A stretch of 18,667 bases of DNA from Lawsonibacter sp. (GTDB lineage: Bacteria; Bacillota; Clostridia; Oscillospirales; Oscillospiraceae), in the NCBI GenBank assembly GCA_020025455.1, contig JAHHSC010000018.1:1-18667 (forward strand). The letters are read 5' to 3'. Below the pieces are notes generated by a model. That model was not told the DNA's origin, did no database searches, and saw only the letters and a list, made by a program, of their open reading frames with translations. Position numbers and translations under genes: made by a program. Positions 1-6,134 of this stretch are shown here, in pieces. The stretch's first letter is position 1, and the number at the start of each line of letters is the position of its first letter.

Positions 1-37
1 CTCTTCTTTGGTGCGAAGCCGGGTTTCTTGATAGAAT

Positions 38-64
38 GAGGACCGCGTTTCAAACGCGGTCCTC
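38..64 (-). terminator. Stem-loop downstream of the Gly/Cys-rich mini-gene
   Basis: A near-perfect inverted repeat (GAGGACCGCG...CGCGGTCCTC, 12-13 bp arms, loop about TCA) lies about 40 nt beyond the stop codon of the 106-285 gene. Read on the minus strand it is followed by ATTCTATC, a poor U-tract. It is therefore a strong hairpin but only a plausible intrinsic terminator. It could also protect the mRNA 3' end. Confidence 0.5.
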
Positions 65-105
65 TCACTTCACACGGATATTCTGTTTCTGTTATGGTAT
101 TCGGT

Positions 106-285
106 TCAGCAGCAGCCGCAGCCGTTGCCACAACCATTGCCGCAGCCGCAGCCACCGCAGCCACAGCCACCACCGCAGCCACCCCAGTTGCCGTTGCCGC
201 AGCCGCAGCAGCAGAACAGGATGATGATCAGAATGATGATCCACAGGCAGCCTCCGCCGCCCCAACCGTTATTGCAGCACCCCAT
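106..285 (-). CDS. 59-residue Gly/Cys-rich mini-protein with one hydrophobic segment
   Basis: Function unknown. The minus strand has an AGGAGGT ribosome binding site at 292-298, 6 nt from an ATG at 285, and an open frame to TGA at 106-108. The product has 59 residues, of which 16 are Cys and about 23 Gly. Its order is: a short MGCCNNGWGGGG head; a hydrophobic run CLWIIILIIILF (residues 13-24) long enough to touch or partly span a membrane; then a Cys-Gly/Asn tail ending in CGCC. The tail is made of CG, GC and NG repeats with no charged residue. The layout recalls small Gly-rich YjcZ-type sporulation proteins and Cys-rich coat or metal-binding peptides, but I see no diagnostic motif. The repetitive GC-rich coding makes this frame easy to miss, and the opposite strand gives an Ala-rich shadow. 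It follows the SLH gene by 90 nt and may be cotranscribed with it or use its own promoter. Confidence 0.72.
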   Translation of the reverse strand: MGCCNNGWGGGGCLWIIILIIILFCCCGCGNGNWGGCGGGCGCGGCGCGNGCGNGCGCC

Positions 286-340
286 ATGAGTACCTCCTGT
301 TAGAAAGTTTTAAGAGGGCTCTTCTGCCGCTCTCAAACAC

Positions 341-367
341 ATCTTATGGAAGAGGCTTGGACGTGGT
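341..367 (-). promoter_or_regulatory. Candidate sigma-K-like promoter for the mini-gene
   Basis: On the minus strand ACC (365-367) is followed, after 16 nt, by CATAAGAT (341-348). This resembles the sigma-K pattern AC-N16-CATAnnnT, although the final A of the consensus is absent. It lies about 55 nt before the mini-gene's start codon. The -35 part falls inside a small hairpin (GACGTG/CACGTC, 360-374) right after the SLH stop codon. Such short motifs arise by chance, so this is only suggestive. Confidence 0.28.
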
Positions 368-375
368 GCACGTCT

Positions 376-1497
376 TTATGGGATCTTATTTGTGTAGGTC
401 ATCAACATTGCCGCCGCAACAGCTCGATTTGCAACCCCCTTGGGCGAGAGCACCATTCGATTCTCCTCGATACTGCCCATAATCCCGTTGGAAACGGCCC
501 AGGACACGGCGGTTCCGGCCCAGTCGCTAACGGTACCAGCATCGATGAAGGCGCTCAAATCACCGCTCTGGTTTTGCAGGTCCTTCCCTGCGTATTCCTT
601 GGTGAAGTTATAGAGCAGCTGCACAAACTGCTCCCGGTCGACCGTTACTCCAGGTCCAAAGTTTCCATCCCCGATGCCGCGAGTCACATTTTGAGCGGCC
701 GCCCACTTCACATAGGGAGTGTACCAGGCGTCCTCCGGTACATCCGCGAAGTGGACATCGGCAGCGGCGGCCAGTTCCTTCTCCGGGTTGCCGGCCAGCT
801 TATAGAACACGGTCATGATCTGAGCCCGGTCCATCGCAACGGATGGTTCGAAGGTATTGGGGCCGGTTCCGGAAAAGAGCCCCTTCTCATAGGCAAATCT
901 TACCGCCTCGTAGTACCAGTCAAGGCGAGACACGTCGTAGAACGGCATTGGGGTTCCCTTAGCCGGCGTATAGCGGTAGGTGCCCTGCACGCCCATTGTG
1001 GCTGCACCGGACATAATTTCCACCATGCCCTGTGTCCCCTCTCCGACCAGATAGCGGTGCTGCTTCTGAAGGCGGGTCCCGCTGGGGATCTCCTTTCCTG
1101 CCGTAGCGTCGATGACTGCGCCGTCGTGGGAAACCACAGCGGTTCCCTCCCCCATCAGAAAACCAGATCCGATGGACAGCTCCACCAAGTCCCCGTCGTT
1201 CCAGTTTGTTGGGGCCAGGCTCTCACTGGCCTTAACGTCGTCCGTTCCGTCGCTGGAACCGGAACCCCCCAGCACCTCACGCTGAACGGCATCTAGGTTT
1301 TTCTTGCCGTCGTCGTAGCTCTTTTGCAGCTTGCTGTTTCCTGCCTCCTCTCCCTTTTTCTGGGCCAGAGGCAGAAACGTTTCTGTCAAGTAGGACAGAG
1401 ACACAAGGCTGTCCGCAGGCGCCATGCCATATCCGACACCGGCAAGCAGGCATACCGTCAGCGCACTTGCCGCTAAAATCTTCGTCGATTTTTTCAC
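376..1497 (-). CDS. Secreted S-layer homology (SLH) domain protein
   Basis: The predicted product is a 373-residue exported protein anchored to the cell wall. Residues 1-26 form a signal peptide (MKKSTK, then a hydrophobic core, likely cut after GYGMA). A Lys/Asp-rich spacer (about 45-90) and a beta-rich domain (about 95-180, with GEGTAVVSHDG and LVGEGTQGMVEI) follow. Three SLH repeats end the protein: about 187-236 (WYYEAVRFAYEKGLFSG), 250-305 (FADVPEDAWYTPYVKWA) and 318-370 (DWAGTAVSWAVSNGIM). SLH repeats bind pyruvylated secondary wall polymers. The third repeat is divergent. The start is GTG at 1497, with GAGGAG about 8 nt upstream, and it overlaps the rex stop as GTGA, so translation is probably coupled to rex. 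The Cys in the signal peptide (LTVC) does not fit a lipobox. The middle domain has no function I can name. Confidence 0.88.
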   Translation of the reverse strand: MKKSTKILAASALTVCLLAGVGYGMAPADSLVSLSYLTETFLPLAQKKGEEAGNSKLQKSYDDGKKNLDAVQREVLGGSGSSDGTDDVKASESLAPTNWNDGDLVELSIGSGFLMGEGTAVVSHDGAVIDATAGKEIPSGTRLQKQHRYLVGEGTQGMVEIMSGAATMGVQGTYRYTPAKGTPMPFYDVSRLDWYYEAVRFAYEKGLFSGTGPNTFEPSVAMDRAQIMTVFYKLAGNPEKELAAAADVHFADVPEDAWYTPYVKWAAAQNVTRGIGDGNFGPGVTVDREQFVQLLYNFTKEYAGKDLQNQSGDLSAFIDAGTVSDWAGTAVSWAVSNGIMGSIEENRMVLSPKGVANRAVAAAMLMTYTNKIP

Positions 1498-2174
1498 GGT
1501 TCTTTCTCCTCTTTCTGATTCTGTGTCTCCTGATCCATGGGCTCGCGCTGGGAAATCAGATAGCTCAGGGTGAGCAGACTGTCCGAAAAGTGGACCGACT
1601 CCACCACGACTTCATCCTTTGGAAAAGAGATCTCATAATTGGTGAAATTCCAGATGCCCTTCACGCCGGCCGCCACCAGTCTGTCTCCCATCTCCTGGGC
1701 AGCAGCAATGGGAACCGTCAGCATCCCTACGCTCGCCGGCTTTTCCCTTAGAAAATCCTCCAGGCTGTCCGCATGGTAGACAGGCACCCCGGCAATCTCA
1801 GTTCCCACAACAGCGGGGTCCACATCGAACGCGGCCAGCATCCGAAACCCATTGCTGGAAAATTTAAAGTTTTCAATGATGGCGCGCCCCAGGTTGCCGG
1901 TACCCAGCACGATGATGGTGTGTCCCCGGCTGATGCCAAGGATCTCTCCAATTTCCTCTTTTAAGCTGTCTACCTTATAGCCATAGCCCTGCTGTCCAAA
2001 TTCGCCAAAACAGAACAGGTCCTGTCTGATTTGGGAGGCTGTGAGGCCCATGGACTTTCCCAAGGCGCTGGAGGAGATGCGGACGGTTCCAGACTCCTGC
2101 AGCTCGGACAACTGGCGGTAGTACCGGGGTAGACGGCGGATAACCGCCGTAGATACGTGAACATTTCGTTTCAT
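1494..2174 (-). CDS. rex: Redox-sensing transcriptional repressor Rex
   Basis: Rex is a cytosolic dimeric repressor that senses the NADH/NAD+ ratio and controls fermentation and redox genes in Gram-positives. The N-terminus (about 1-80) is a winged helix that opens with the typical AVIRRLPRYYR and contains LTASQIRQDLFCFGEFG. A Rossmann domain follows, with the dinucleotide loop GTGNLGRA near residues 91-98 and the FDVDP strand end. The C-terminal domain-swap helix is preceded by NFTNYEI and followed by a charged low-complexity tail. I chose the ATG at 2174 (226 residues) because GGAG sits 9 nt before it and the family normally begins MKxxxxS; an in-frame ATG at 2189 has no ribosome binding site. 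A strong sigma-A promoter precedes it. I found no convincing Rex operator (TTGTGA-type palindrome) in the short upstream region. Confidence 0.95.
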   Translation of the reverse strand: MKRNVHVSTAVIRRLPRYYRQLSELQESGTVRISSSALGKSMGLTASQIRQDLFCFGEFGQQGYGYKVDSLKEEIGEILGISRGHTIIVLGTGNLGRAIIENFKFSSNGFRMLAAFDVDPAVVGTEIAGVPVYHADSLEDFLREKPASVGMLTVPIAAAQEMGDRLVAAGVKGIWNFTNYEISFPKDEVVVESVHFSDSLLTLSYLISQREPMDQETQNQKEEKEP

Positions 2175-2223
2175 GCTGATGCGCTCCATTCTGTGGATCG
2201 ACCATAAAATGCGGTCCGCTTTC

Positions 2224-2252
2224 AGTTTACCCTATCCCGCTTTTTATGTCAA
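2224..2252 (-). promoter_or_regulatory. Sigma-A promoter of rex and the SLH gene
   Basis: On the minus strand TTGACA (2247-2252) and TAAACT (2224-2229) are separated by 17 nt. This near-consensus housekeeping promoter lies in the sigE-rex gap, starting 15 nt below the sigE stop codon. It gives rex and the SLH gene transcription independent of the upstream sporulation pair. I see no terminator hairpin between sigE and this promoter. Confidence 0.78.
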
Positions 2253-2266
2253 ACACTTTTCCCCTG

Positions 2267-2989
2267 CTACATCATCCGCACAATCTCCTTTTTCAGCCGC
2301 GCAATGATCCGTTTTTCCAGCCGTGAAATATAGGACTGAGAGATCCCCAGGTGGTCGGCCACCTCCTTTTGTGTGCACTCCCGCCTCCCGTCCAGGCCAA
2401 AGCGCAGGGTAATTATTTTCCTCTCCCTTGGCTCCAACCGATCCATGGCCTGCCGCAGCAGCTGGCGGTCCACATCCGCTTCGATGGGCTGGGCCACAAT
2501 GTCCCCCTCCGTACCCAGAACGTCGGACAGCAGCAGCTCGTTTCCGTCCCAGTCCGTGTTCAACGGCTCATCAAAAGACAGCTCATTCTTCTGGTTTGCC
2601 GTTTTCCGCAGGTACATCAAGATCTCGTTTTCAATGCAGCGGCTGGCGTAGGTGGCCAATTTGATGTTTTTAGCGGGCTGATAAGTCCCAACTGCTTTGA
2701 TCAAACCGATGGTACCAATGGAAATCAGGTCCTCAATGTTGATTCCGGTATTGTCGAAACGGCGTGCAATGTAGGCCACCAGGCGCAGGTTGTGCTCAAT
2801 GAGCTTTCCTCTGGCTTCCTGGTCCCCCTGTGTCATTTGCTCGATCAGCTCGGCCTCCTCCTGCTTATCAAGCGGCTGGGGCAGCGTGTCGCTGCCGCCA
2901 ATGTACATCACTTTTCCAGGCTGGCACAATCCCAATTCTGCCAGCCACTTCATCAACCGTTCTTTAAAGCTCATATACCGCATCTTCAT
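2267..2989 (-). CDS. sigE: RNA polymerase sporulation sigma factor SigE (pro-sigma-E)
   Basis: Sigma-E is the early mother-cell-specific sigma factor, made as an inactive membrane-bound precursor. The pro-sequence (about residues 1-28, hydrophobic/basic) runs into the conserved YIGGSDTLPQPL; SpoIIGA should cut close to the Met-Tyr before IGG (inferred from the family). Region 2 contains NLRLVAYIARRFDNTGINIEDLISIG and YASRCIENEILMYLRK, and region 4 ends with HLGISQSYISRLEKRII, the -35-binding helix-turn-helix. I prefer the ATG at 2989 (240 residues, almost the B. subtilis length) because AAAGGA lies 7-8 nt before it. An in-frame ATG at 3022 overlaps the spoIIGA stop as ATGA but has a weak binding site and would add 11 residues. 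The sigG gene often found next to sigE is not here; rex follows instead. Confidence 0.95.
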   Translation of the reverse strand: MKMRYMSFKERLMKWLAELGLCQPGKVMYIGGSDTLPQPLDKQEEAELIEQMTQGDQEARGKLIEHNLRLVAYIARRFDNTGINIEDLISIGTIGLIKAVGTYQPAKNIKLATYASRCIENEILMYLRKTANQKNELSFDEPLNTDWDGNELLLSDVLGTEGDIVAQPIEADVDRQLLRQAMDRLEPRERKIITLRFGLDGRRECTQKEVADHLGISQSYISRLEKRIIARLKKEIVRMM

Positions 2990-3018
2990 GTCCTCGTTCC
3001 TTTCCACTCGTATCGCTT

Positions 3019-3882
3019 TCATGCTCGCTCGCCCACCAGGGCCCGGTAGCTGCCACCATCCGACACCGGTGTCGGGGATAAGGCCACCAGTCGCCCGGAA
3101 ATTTTACGTTTCCCCAGCCAAATTCCATCCACACGAACCGCCAACAGCAACCCACGATCGACCCCTACGGTTCGGTATGGAAGCAATTGGAACCGCGGTT
3201 TTTCGGGTAGATCGCTCAGTCGCCCAAGCGCCGCCACCGGGTCCGCCAGTTCCTGGAGCGTTGGACGGCAGCTGGGCGGAAACAGATTCAGCAGATTCTG
3301 CCCCTCCGCCACCACCACAGGGCAGCCTGTCATCGGATCGGTCAGCGTATTGCCCGTATCCACCAGGGCTGTCAACTCCGTCTTACGCTCCCCAAGGCAG
3401 ATTCGCAGTGGGACCAATTCGCTGGCTGTTCCCGTGTGTCGTCCGATTTTTCCCATTGTCATCGTCAAGACCGCATAGCATACCGCCCCGGACAGCATTA
3501 CCATTTTCAGGTCCAATGGCGAGTAATAGACTCCCCTGCCCAAGCTCAGACCGCTGCCCCCCAGCAGGCCAATTGCAAAGATGCCGCCGCCAAAGGCCAG
3601 GGTCAGGGCCAGAAATATGATCCCCTGCCGCAGCAATCGCCTGCTTCCGCCATAGGCGATCAAAAGCATAAGTACCCCGAAGGCCATCCGGCACAGAGGT
3701 TGATTCAGAAACTCCAAGCCAGGCAGGAAAATAGCCACAGCATACAGTCCGCCCAGTGCGGCTCCCGCCGCAAAGCGGAGCCGCAGCAGCGGCTCCCCCG
3801 CCAATCTGGCCGCTGCCAGCAGCAGCAAATAGTCTATGACGGCATTTAAGAGAAAAAGCGTGTCCACATAGATGACAGTCAA
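3019..3882 (-). CDS. spoIIGA: Sigma-E processing peptidase SpoIIGA
   Basis: SpoIIGA is a membrane-embedded aspartic protease, located in the sporulation septum, that activates pro-sigma-E after a forespore signal. The N-terminal half (about 1-145) holds roughly five hydrophobic helices, starting at VDTLFLLNAVIDYLLLLAAA. The C-terminal half is a retropepsin-like domain with the catalytic signature ALVDTGNTLTDP; Asp175 is the likely nucleophile. The conserved FQLLPYRTVG lies further downstream. The length, 287 residues, is close to the usual 290-310. The start is TTG at 3882, with GGGGGAGG about 7 nt upstream. The stop overlaps the alternative sigE ATG (ATGA), so protease and substrate are encoded in one operon, as usual. 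Confidence 0.93.
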   Translation of the reverse strand: MTVIYVDTLFLLNAVIDYLLLLAAARLAGEPLLRLRFAAGAALGGLYAVAIFLPGLEFLNQPLCRMAFGVLMLLIAYGGSRRLLRQGIIFLALTLAFGGGIFAIGLLGGSGLSLGRGVYYSPLDLKMVMLSGAVCYAVLTMTMGKIGRHTGTASELVPLRICLGERKTELTALVDTGNTLTDPMTGCPVVVAEGQNLLNLFPPSCRPTLQELADPVAALGRLSDLPEKPRFQLLPYRTVGVDRGLLLAVRVDGIWLGKRKISGRLVALSPTPVSDGGSYRALVGERA

Positions 3883-3912
3883 ACCGTTCCCTCCCCCGCT
3901 GACAGTGTTCTT

Positions 3913-3945
3913 ATTATATCGTTTTCATCGGGGGAAAGCGGTCAC
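3913..3945 (-). promoter_or_regulatory. Promoter candidate of spoIIGA-sigE with long spacer
   Basis: The minus strand has a perfect TATAAT (3913-3918) about 30 nt before the spoIIGA start. At normal 16-18 nt spacing there is no -35 box (CGCTTT-like only). The nearest -35 match is GTGACC (3940-3945) with a 21-nt spacer. The B. subtilis spoIIG promoter also has an over-long spacer and needs Spo0A. I could not find a convincing 0A box here, so Spo0A control is inference. Confidence 0.45.
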
Positions 3946-3957
3946 ATTCCGCAGGCA

Positions 3958-3992
3958 TAAAAAAGCCGGCCCGCGTATTGACACGGACCGGC
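3958..3992 (-). terminator. Intrinsic terminator of brnQ
   Basis: On the minus strand GCCGGTCCGTG and CGCGGGCCGGC (stem 3982-3992 with 3965-3975, 11 pairs including two G-U) flank the loop TCAATA and are followed at once by TTTTTT. It lies about 30 nt after the brnQ stop codon and just before the spoIIGA promoter, so it separates the two units. Confidence 0.9.
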
Positions 3993-4023
3993 ACGGATTT
4001 ATTTGATTGTGTTGTATCTTACA

Positions 4024-5310
4024 TCAGGCCTTGGGCTCGTCGCTATGCTTGATGGCAAAGCCGATCAGGGCAAAGACCACAGCGGGAATTACCCAGCCAA
4101 AGCCCAGAGCGGACATGGGCAGGTAAGACAGGGTCGCGCTGAGGAAGTCCACCTGTGCATAGGTTGCCACCGCACCCAAAGTACTCACGATCAGAGCGGC
4201 CACCGTGGCAAAGCGGATGGACAGCTTGGAGATACCGGGGATAAAGGACATAGCCACCAGCACCAGAGTGGGAGGATAGACAACATCCAGCACCGGGGCA
4301 GCGATACCGATCAGCTGGTCCAGGCCAACATTGGACACCACAGCACTGAACACGCAGATTGCAGTGACCAGCCCAACGTAGGACAGACGCCCATTAGACA
4401 GGTTGGAGAAGTACTCAGCACAGGCGCTGACCAGACCTACAGCGGTAGTGAGACAGGCCAGAGCGACCACGATGGCGAAGATGATCGTACCAGCACGGCC
4501 AAGCAGTCCCTCCACCAGAGCCAGGACCAGAGACGTGCGGCCCATGGACATATTGTAGGTGGAGGACACGGTGGCGCCCAAATAAGTCAGGCCGCCATAG
4601 ACCACCAGCAGGATAGCACCGGCCACCAGGCTGGCGTTGATTGCAATGCTCCGCTTCTCGGCATGCTCGGTATAGCCCTTGGACTCGGCACTTTTCAGAA
4701 TAATGACACCGAACAGCATCGTAGCCAGAACATCCATGGTCTGGTAACCTGCCTTGATGCCCTCAGCGGCAACGCTTTCAATCTGGGGGGCAGTGTCGGT
4801 GGCACCAAGCGGGTCCAAAACACCCTTGACAATGAGGATCAGCAGGCCGATGAGCAGCATGGGAGTCAAAAGCTTACCCACAATGTCCACCACGGAGTTC
4901 TCGCGGACGGCACAAACAAAAACAATGGCAAAGAACACAGCCGCAAATACCCAGCTGTTGGTGCTGCCAAGCAGAGGAGTAACCGACATCTCTAACGTGG
5001 TGGCGGCGGTGCGCGGAATGGCGAGCATAGGGCCGATGCACAGCACGATGGCGCACATCAGCAGGGTAGCAGGAACACGCCCCACAGGCTCCATAATTTT
5101 CTCGGCGCTGCCGCGGTGGAAGATGGAGAACAGTGCCACCAGAGCCAGGCCAATATCAGCAAGGTAGTAACAAGCAAAGCCGAGTCCCCACTGCGAGCCG
5201 GAACCGGTTCCCAGGAAAGGTGGGAAAATAACATTGCCCGCGCCAAAGAACATAGAGAACAGCGCGAACCCGATTACAAACATATCGAACCTTGAGTGAC
5301 GATTTTTCAT
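4024..5310 (-). CDS. brnQ: Branched-chain amino acid transport system II carrier protein
   Basis: This is a cation-coupled importer of leucine, isoleucine and valine in the cytoplasmic membrane (LIVCS/BrnQ family, APC superfamily). The product has 428 residues, the normal length, with about 12 hydrophobic helices. It begins with the family hallmark FVIGFALFSMFFGAGNVIFP (about residues 11-30) and continues with IGPMLAIPRTAATT, the unwound-helix region typical of the family. Later segments such as GGLTYLGA and ALACLTTAVGLVSA also fit. The start is ATG at 5310 with AAGGAGA about 8 nt before it. It stands alone between its own promoter and terminator. I saw no T-box or leucine leader in its short 5' region of about 40 nt. 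Confidence 0.94.
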   Translation of the reverse strand: MKNRHSRFDMFVIGFALFSMFFGAGNVIFPPFLGTGSGSQWGLGFACYYLADIGLALVALFSIFHRGSAEKIMEPVGRVPATLLMCAIVLCIGPMLAIPRTAATTLEMSVTPLLGSTNSWVFAAVFFAIVFVCAVRENSVVDIVGKLLTPMLLIGLLILIVKGVLDPLGATDTAPQIESVAAEGIKAGYQTMDVLATMLFGVIILKSAESKGYTEHAEKRSIAINASLVAGAILLVVYGGLTYLGATVSSTYNMSMGRTSLVLALVEGLLGRAGTIIFAIVVALACLTTAVGLVSACAEYFSNLSNGRLSYVGLVTAICVFSAVVSNVGLDQLIGIAAPVLDVVYPPTLVLVAMSFIPGISKLSIRFATVAALIVSTLGAVATYAQVDFLSATLSYLPMSALGFGWVIPAVVFALIGFAIKHSDEPKA

Positions 5311-5358
5311 GCGGGTTTCTCCTTTTTCTTATCTTATTTCCGTACGGTTGTTTTGTTG

Positions 5359-5387
5359 ATTATATAACTTTTGCTGGCTAAAGTCAA
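5359..5387 (-). promoter_or_regulatory. Sigma-A promoter of brnQ
   Basis: On the minus strand TTGACT (5382-5387), 17 nt, then TATAAT (5359-5364), about 50 nt before the ATG. It is an almost perfect housekeeping promoter, so basal expression should be high unless a repressor such as CodY acts; no clear operator is visible. Confidence 0.83.
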
Positions 5388-5501
5388 TGATTTTTTCATT
5401 CAATTTCCCCGCATATATGTAGGCACAAGCAGCATTTTAGCCAATTTTACTTCAAAAGGGCACTCTGGCTTTGGCCGTCGTATGATTTTTCTTCTCTATT
5501 T

Positions 5502-6104
5502 TTACAGTTCAGCGGCCTCTCTCAGTATGGCGCGCGCCTCACTTGCGCTGTAGCAGCCATTCAAAACGGCCAGCAGGGCATTTGTGCTCATGCGTTCTGG
5601 CAGGGACAGCCCTTTCAGCAGAGCCAGACGCCGGGCCGCACTATCCGGTCTGCCGGTAAGTCCCGCGCTGAACAAGTCCGCTTTGGTGATGGGTGCCTCT
5701 CGATTCTCCCCCGGTTTCTCCGCATCCAGAAAGGTAGCTCCGGCGCGGCGAAGAACCTGTTCCAGAATACGGGGGGGCATACCCTCTACGCCCAGTTTTC
5801 CCTCTTTTCCGGCGGTCTTTTTCCGCTTTTCTTTTCCATAGATGTCCGGGATATACGCGTGCTTGAGAAAGCTCTGAGGAATAGACCCCTTGATGCGGTT
5901 TCGGATCACGAAACCGGCTCCGTCCGAGTCCGTCAGCACGATGAGACCGCGCTTCTCGGCTGCCTTTCGCAGCAGAGCCATTTGGTCCGGATTTTTGAAG
6001 ATCCCGAAGCCGCCTGTCTCCAAAATTAAGGTATCAACGACCTGAGATAAGGTATTTTTATCGTAACGGCCCTCTACCACGATGGCCTCTTGTATGCGAA
6101 ACAT
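5502..6104 (-). CDS. rnmV: Ribonuclease M5-like TOPRIM protein
   Basis: RNase M5 performs the last trimming of 5S rRNA precursors in low-GC Gram-positives. The N-terminal TOPRIM domain shows both acidic motifs: EAIVVEGRYDK (Glu11) and IVLTDSDGAG (Asp59, Asp61). The rest (about 100-200) matches the C-terminal part usual in this family, with GVEGMPPRILEQVL and ITKADLFSAGLTG. Length is 200 residues, near the typical 180-190. I chose the ATG at 6104 because GGAGG lies 8 nt upstream; an in-frame ATG at 6119 would place that binding site inside the gene. It is the last gene of the comEC-holA-rnmV series, 30 nt after holA, rather than beside ksgA as in Bacillus. No terminator hairpin is evident after its stop. 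Confidence 0.86.
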   Translation of the reverse strand: MFRIQEAIVVEGRYDKNTLSQVVDTLILETGGFGIFKNPDQMALLRKAAEKRGLIVLTDSDGAGFVIRNRIKGSIPQSFLKHAYIPDIYGKEKRKKTAGKEGKLGVEGMPPRILEQVLRRAGATFLDAEKPGENREAPITKADLFSAGLTGRPDSAARRLALLKGLSLPERMSTNALLAVLNGCYSASEARAILREAAEL

Positions 6105-6134
6105 AGCTGTTTCCTCCATTCTGCACGAAACCAG

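Noticed and set aside
94..303. Ala-rich plus-strand open frame at the start of the window.
   Set aside because: It is the complement of Gly/Cys codons of the minus-strand mini-gene and has no ribosome binding site.
1410..1450. Possible lipoprotein signal in the SLH protein (LTVC).
   Set aside because: The residue before Cys is Val, not Gly/Ala/Ser, and a normal signal-peptidase-I site follows (GYGMA).
2175..2266. Rex operator in front of rex.
   Set aside because: I found no TTGTGA-type palindrome near the promoter; autoregulation cannot be claimed.
4003..4995. Long plus-strand open frame opposite brnQ.
   Set aside because: The translation is Gln/His/Gly-rich without motifs, while the minus-strand brnQ is unmistakable with its own promoter and terminator.
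5311..5358. T-box or other amino-acid-responsive leader before brnQ.
   Set aside because: The leader is only about 40 nt and has no T-box sequence or antiterminator structure.
5388..5501. Terminator after rnmV.
   Set aside because: Only AGCCA/TGGCT with a loop of about 21 nt is present and there is no U-tract.
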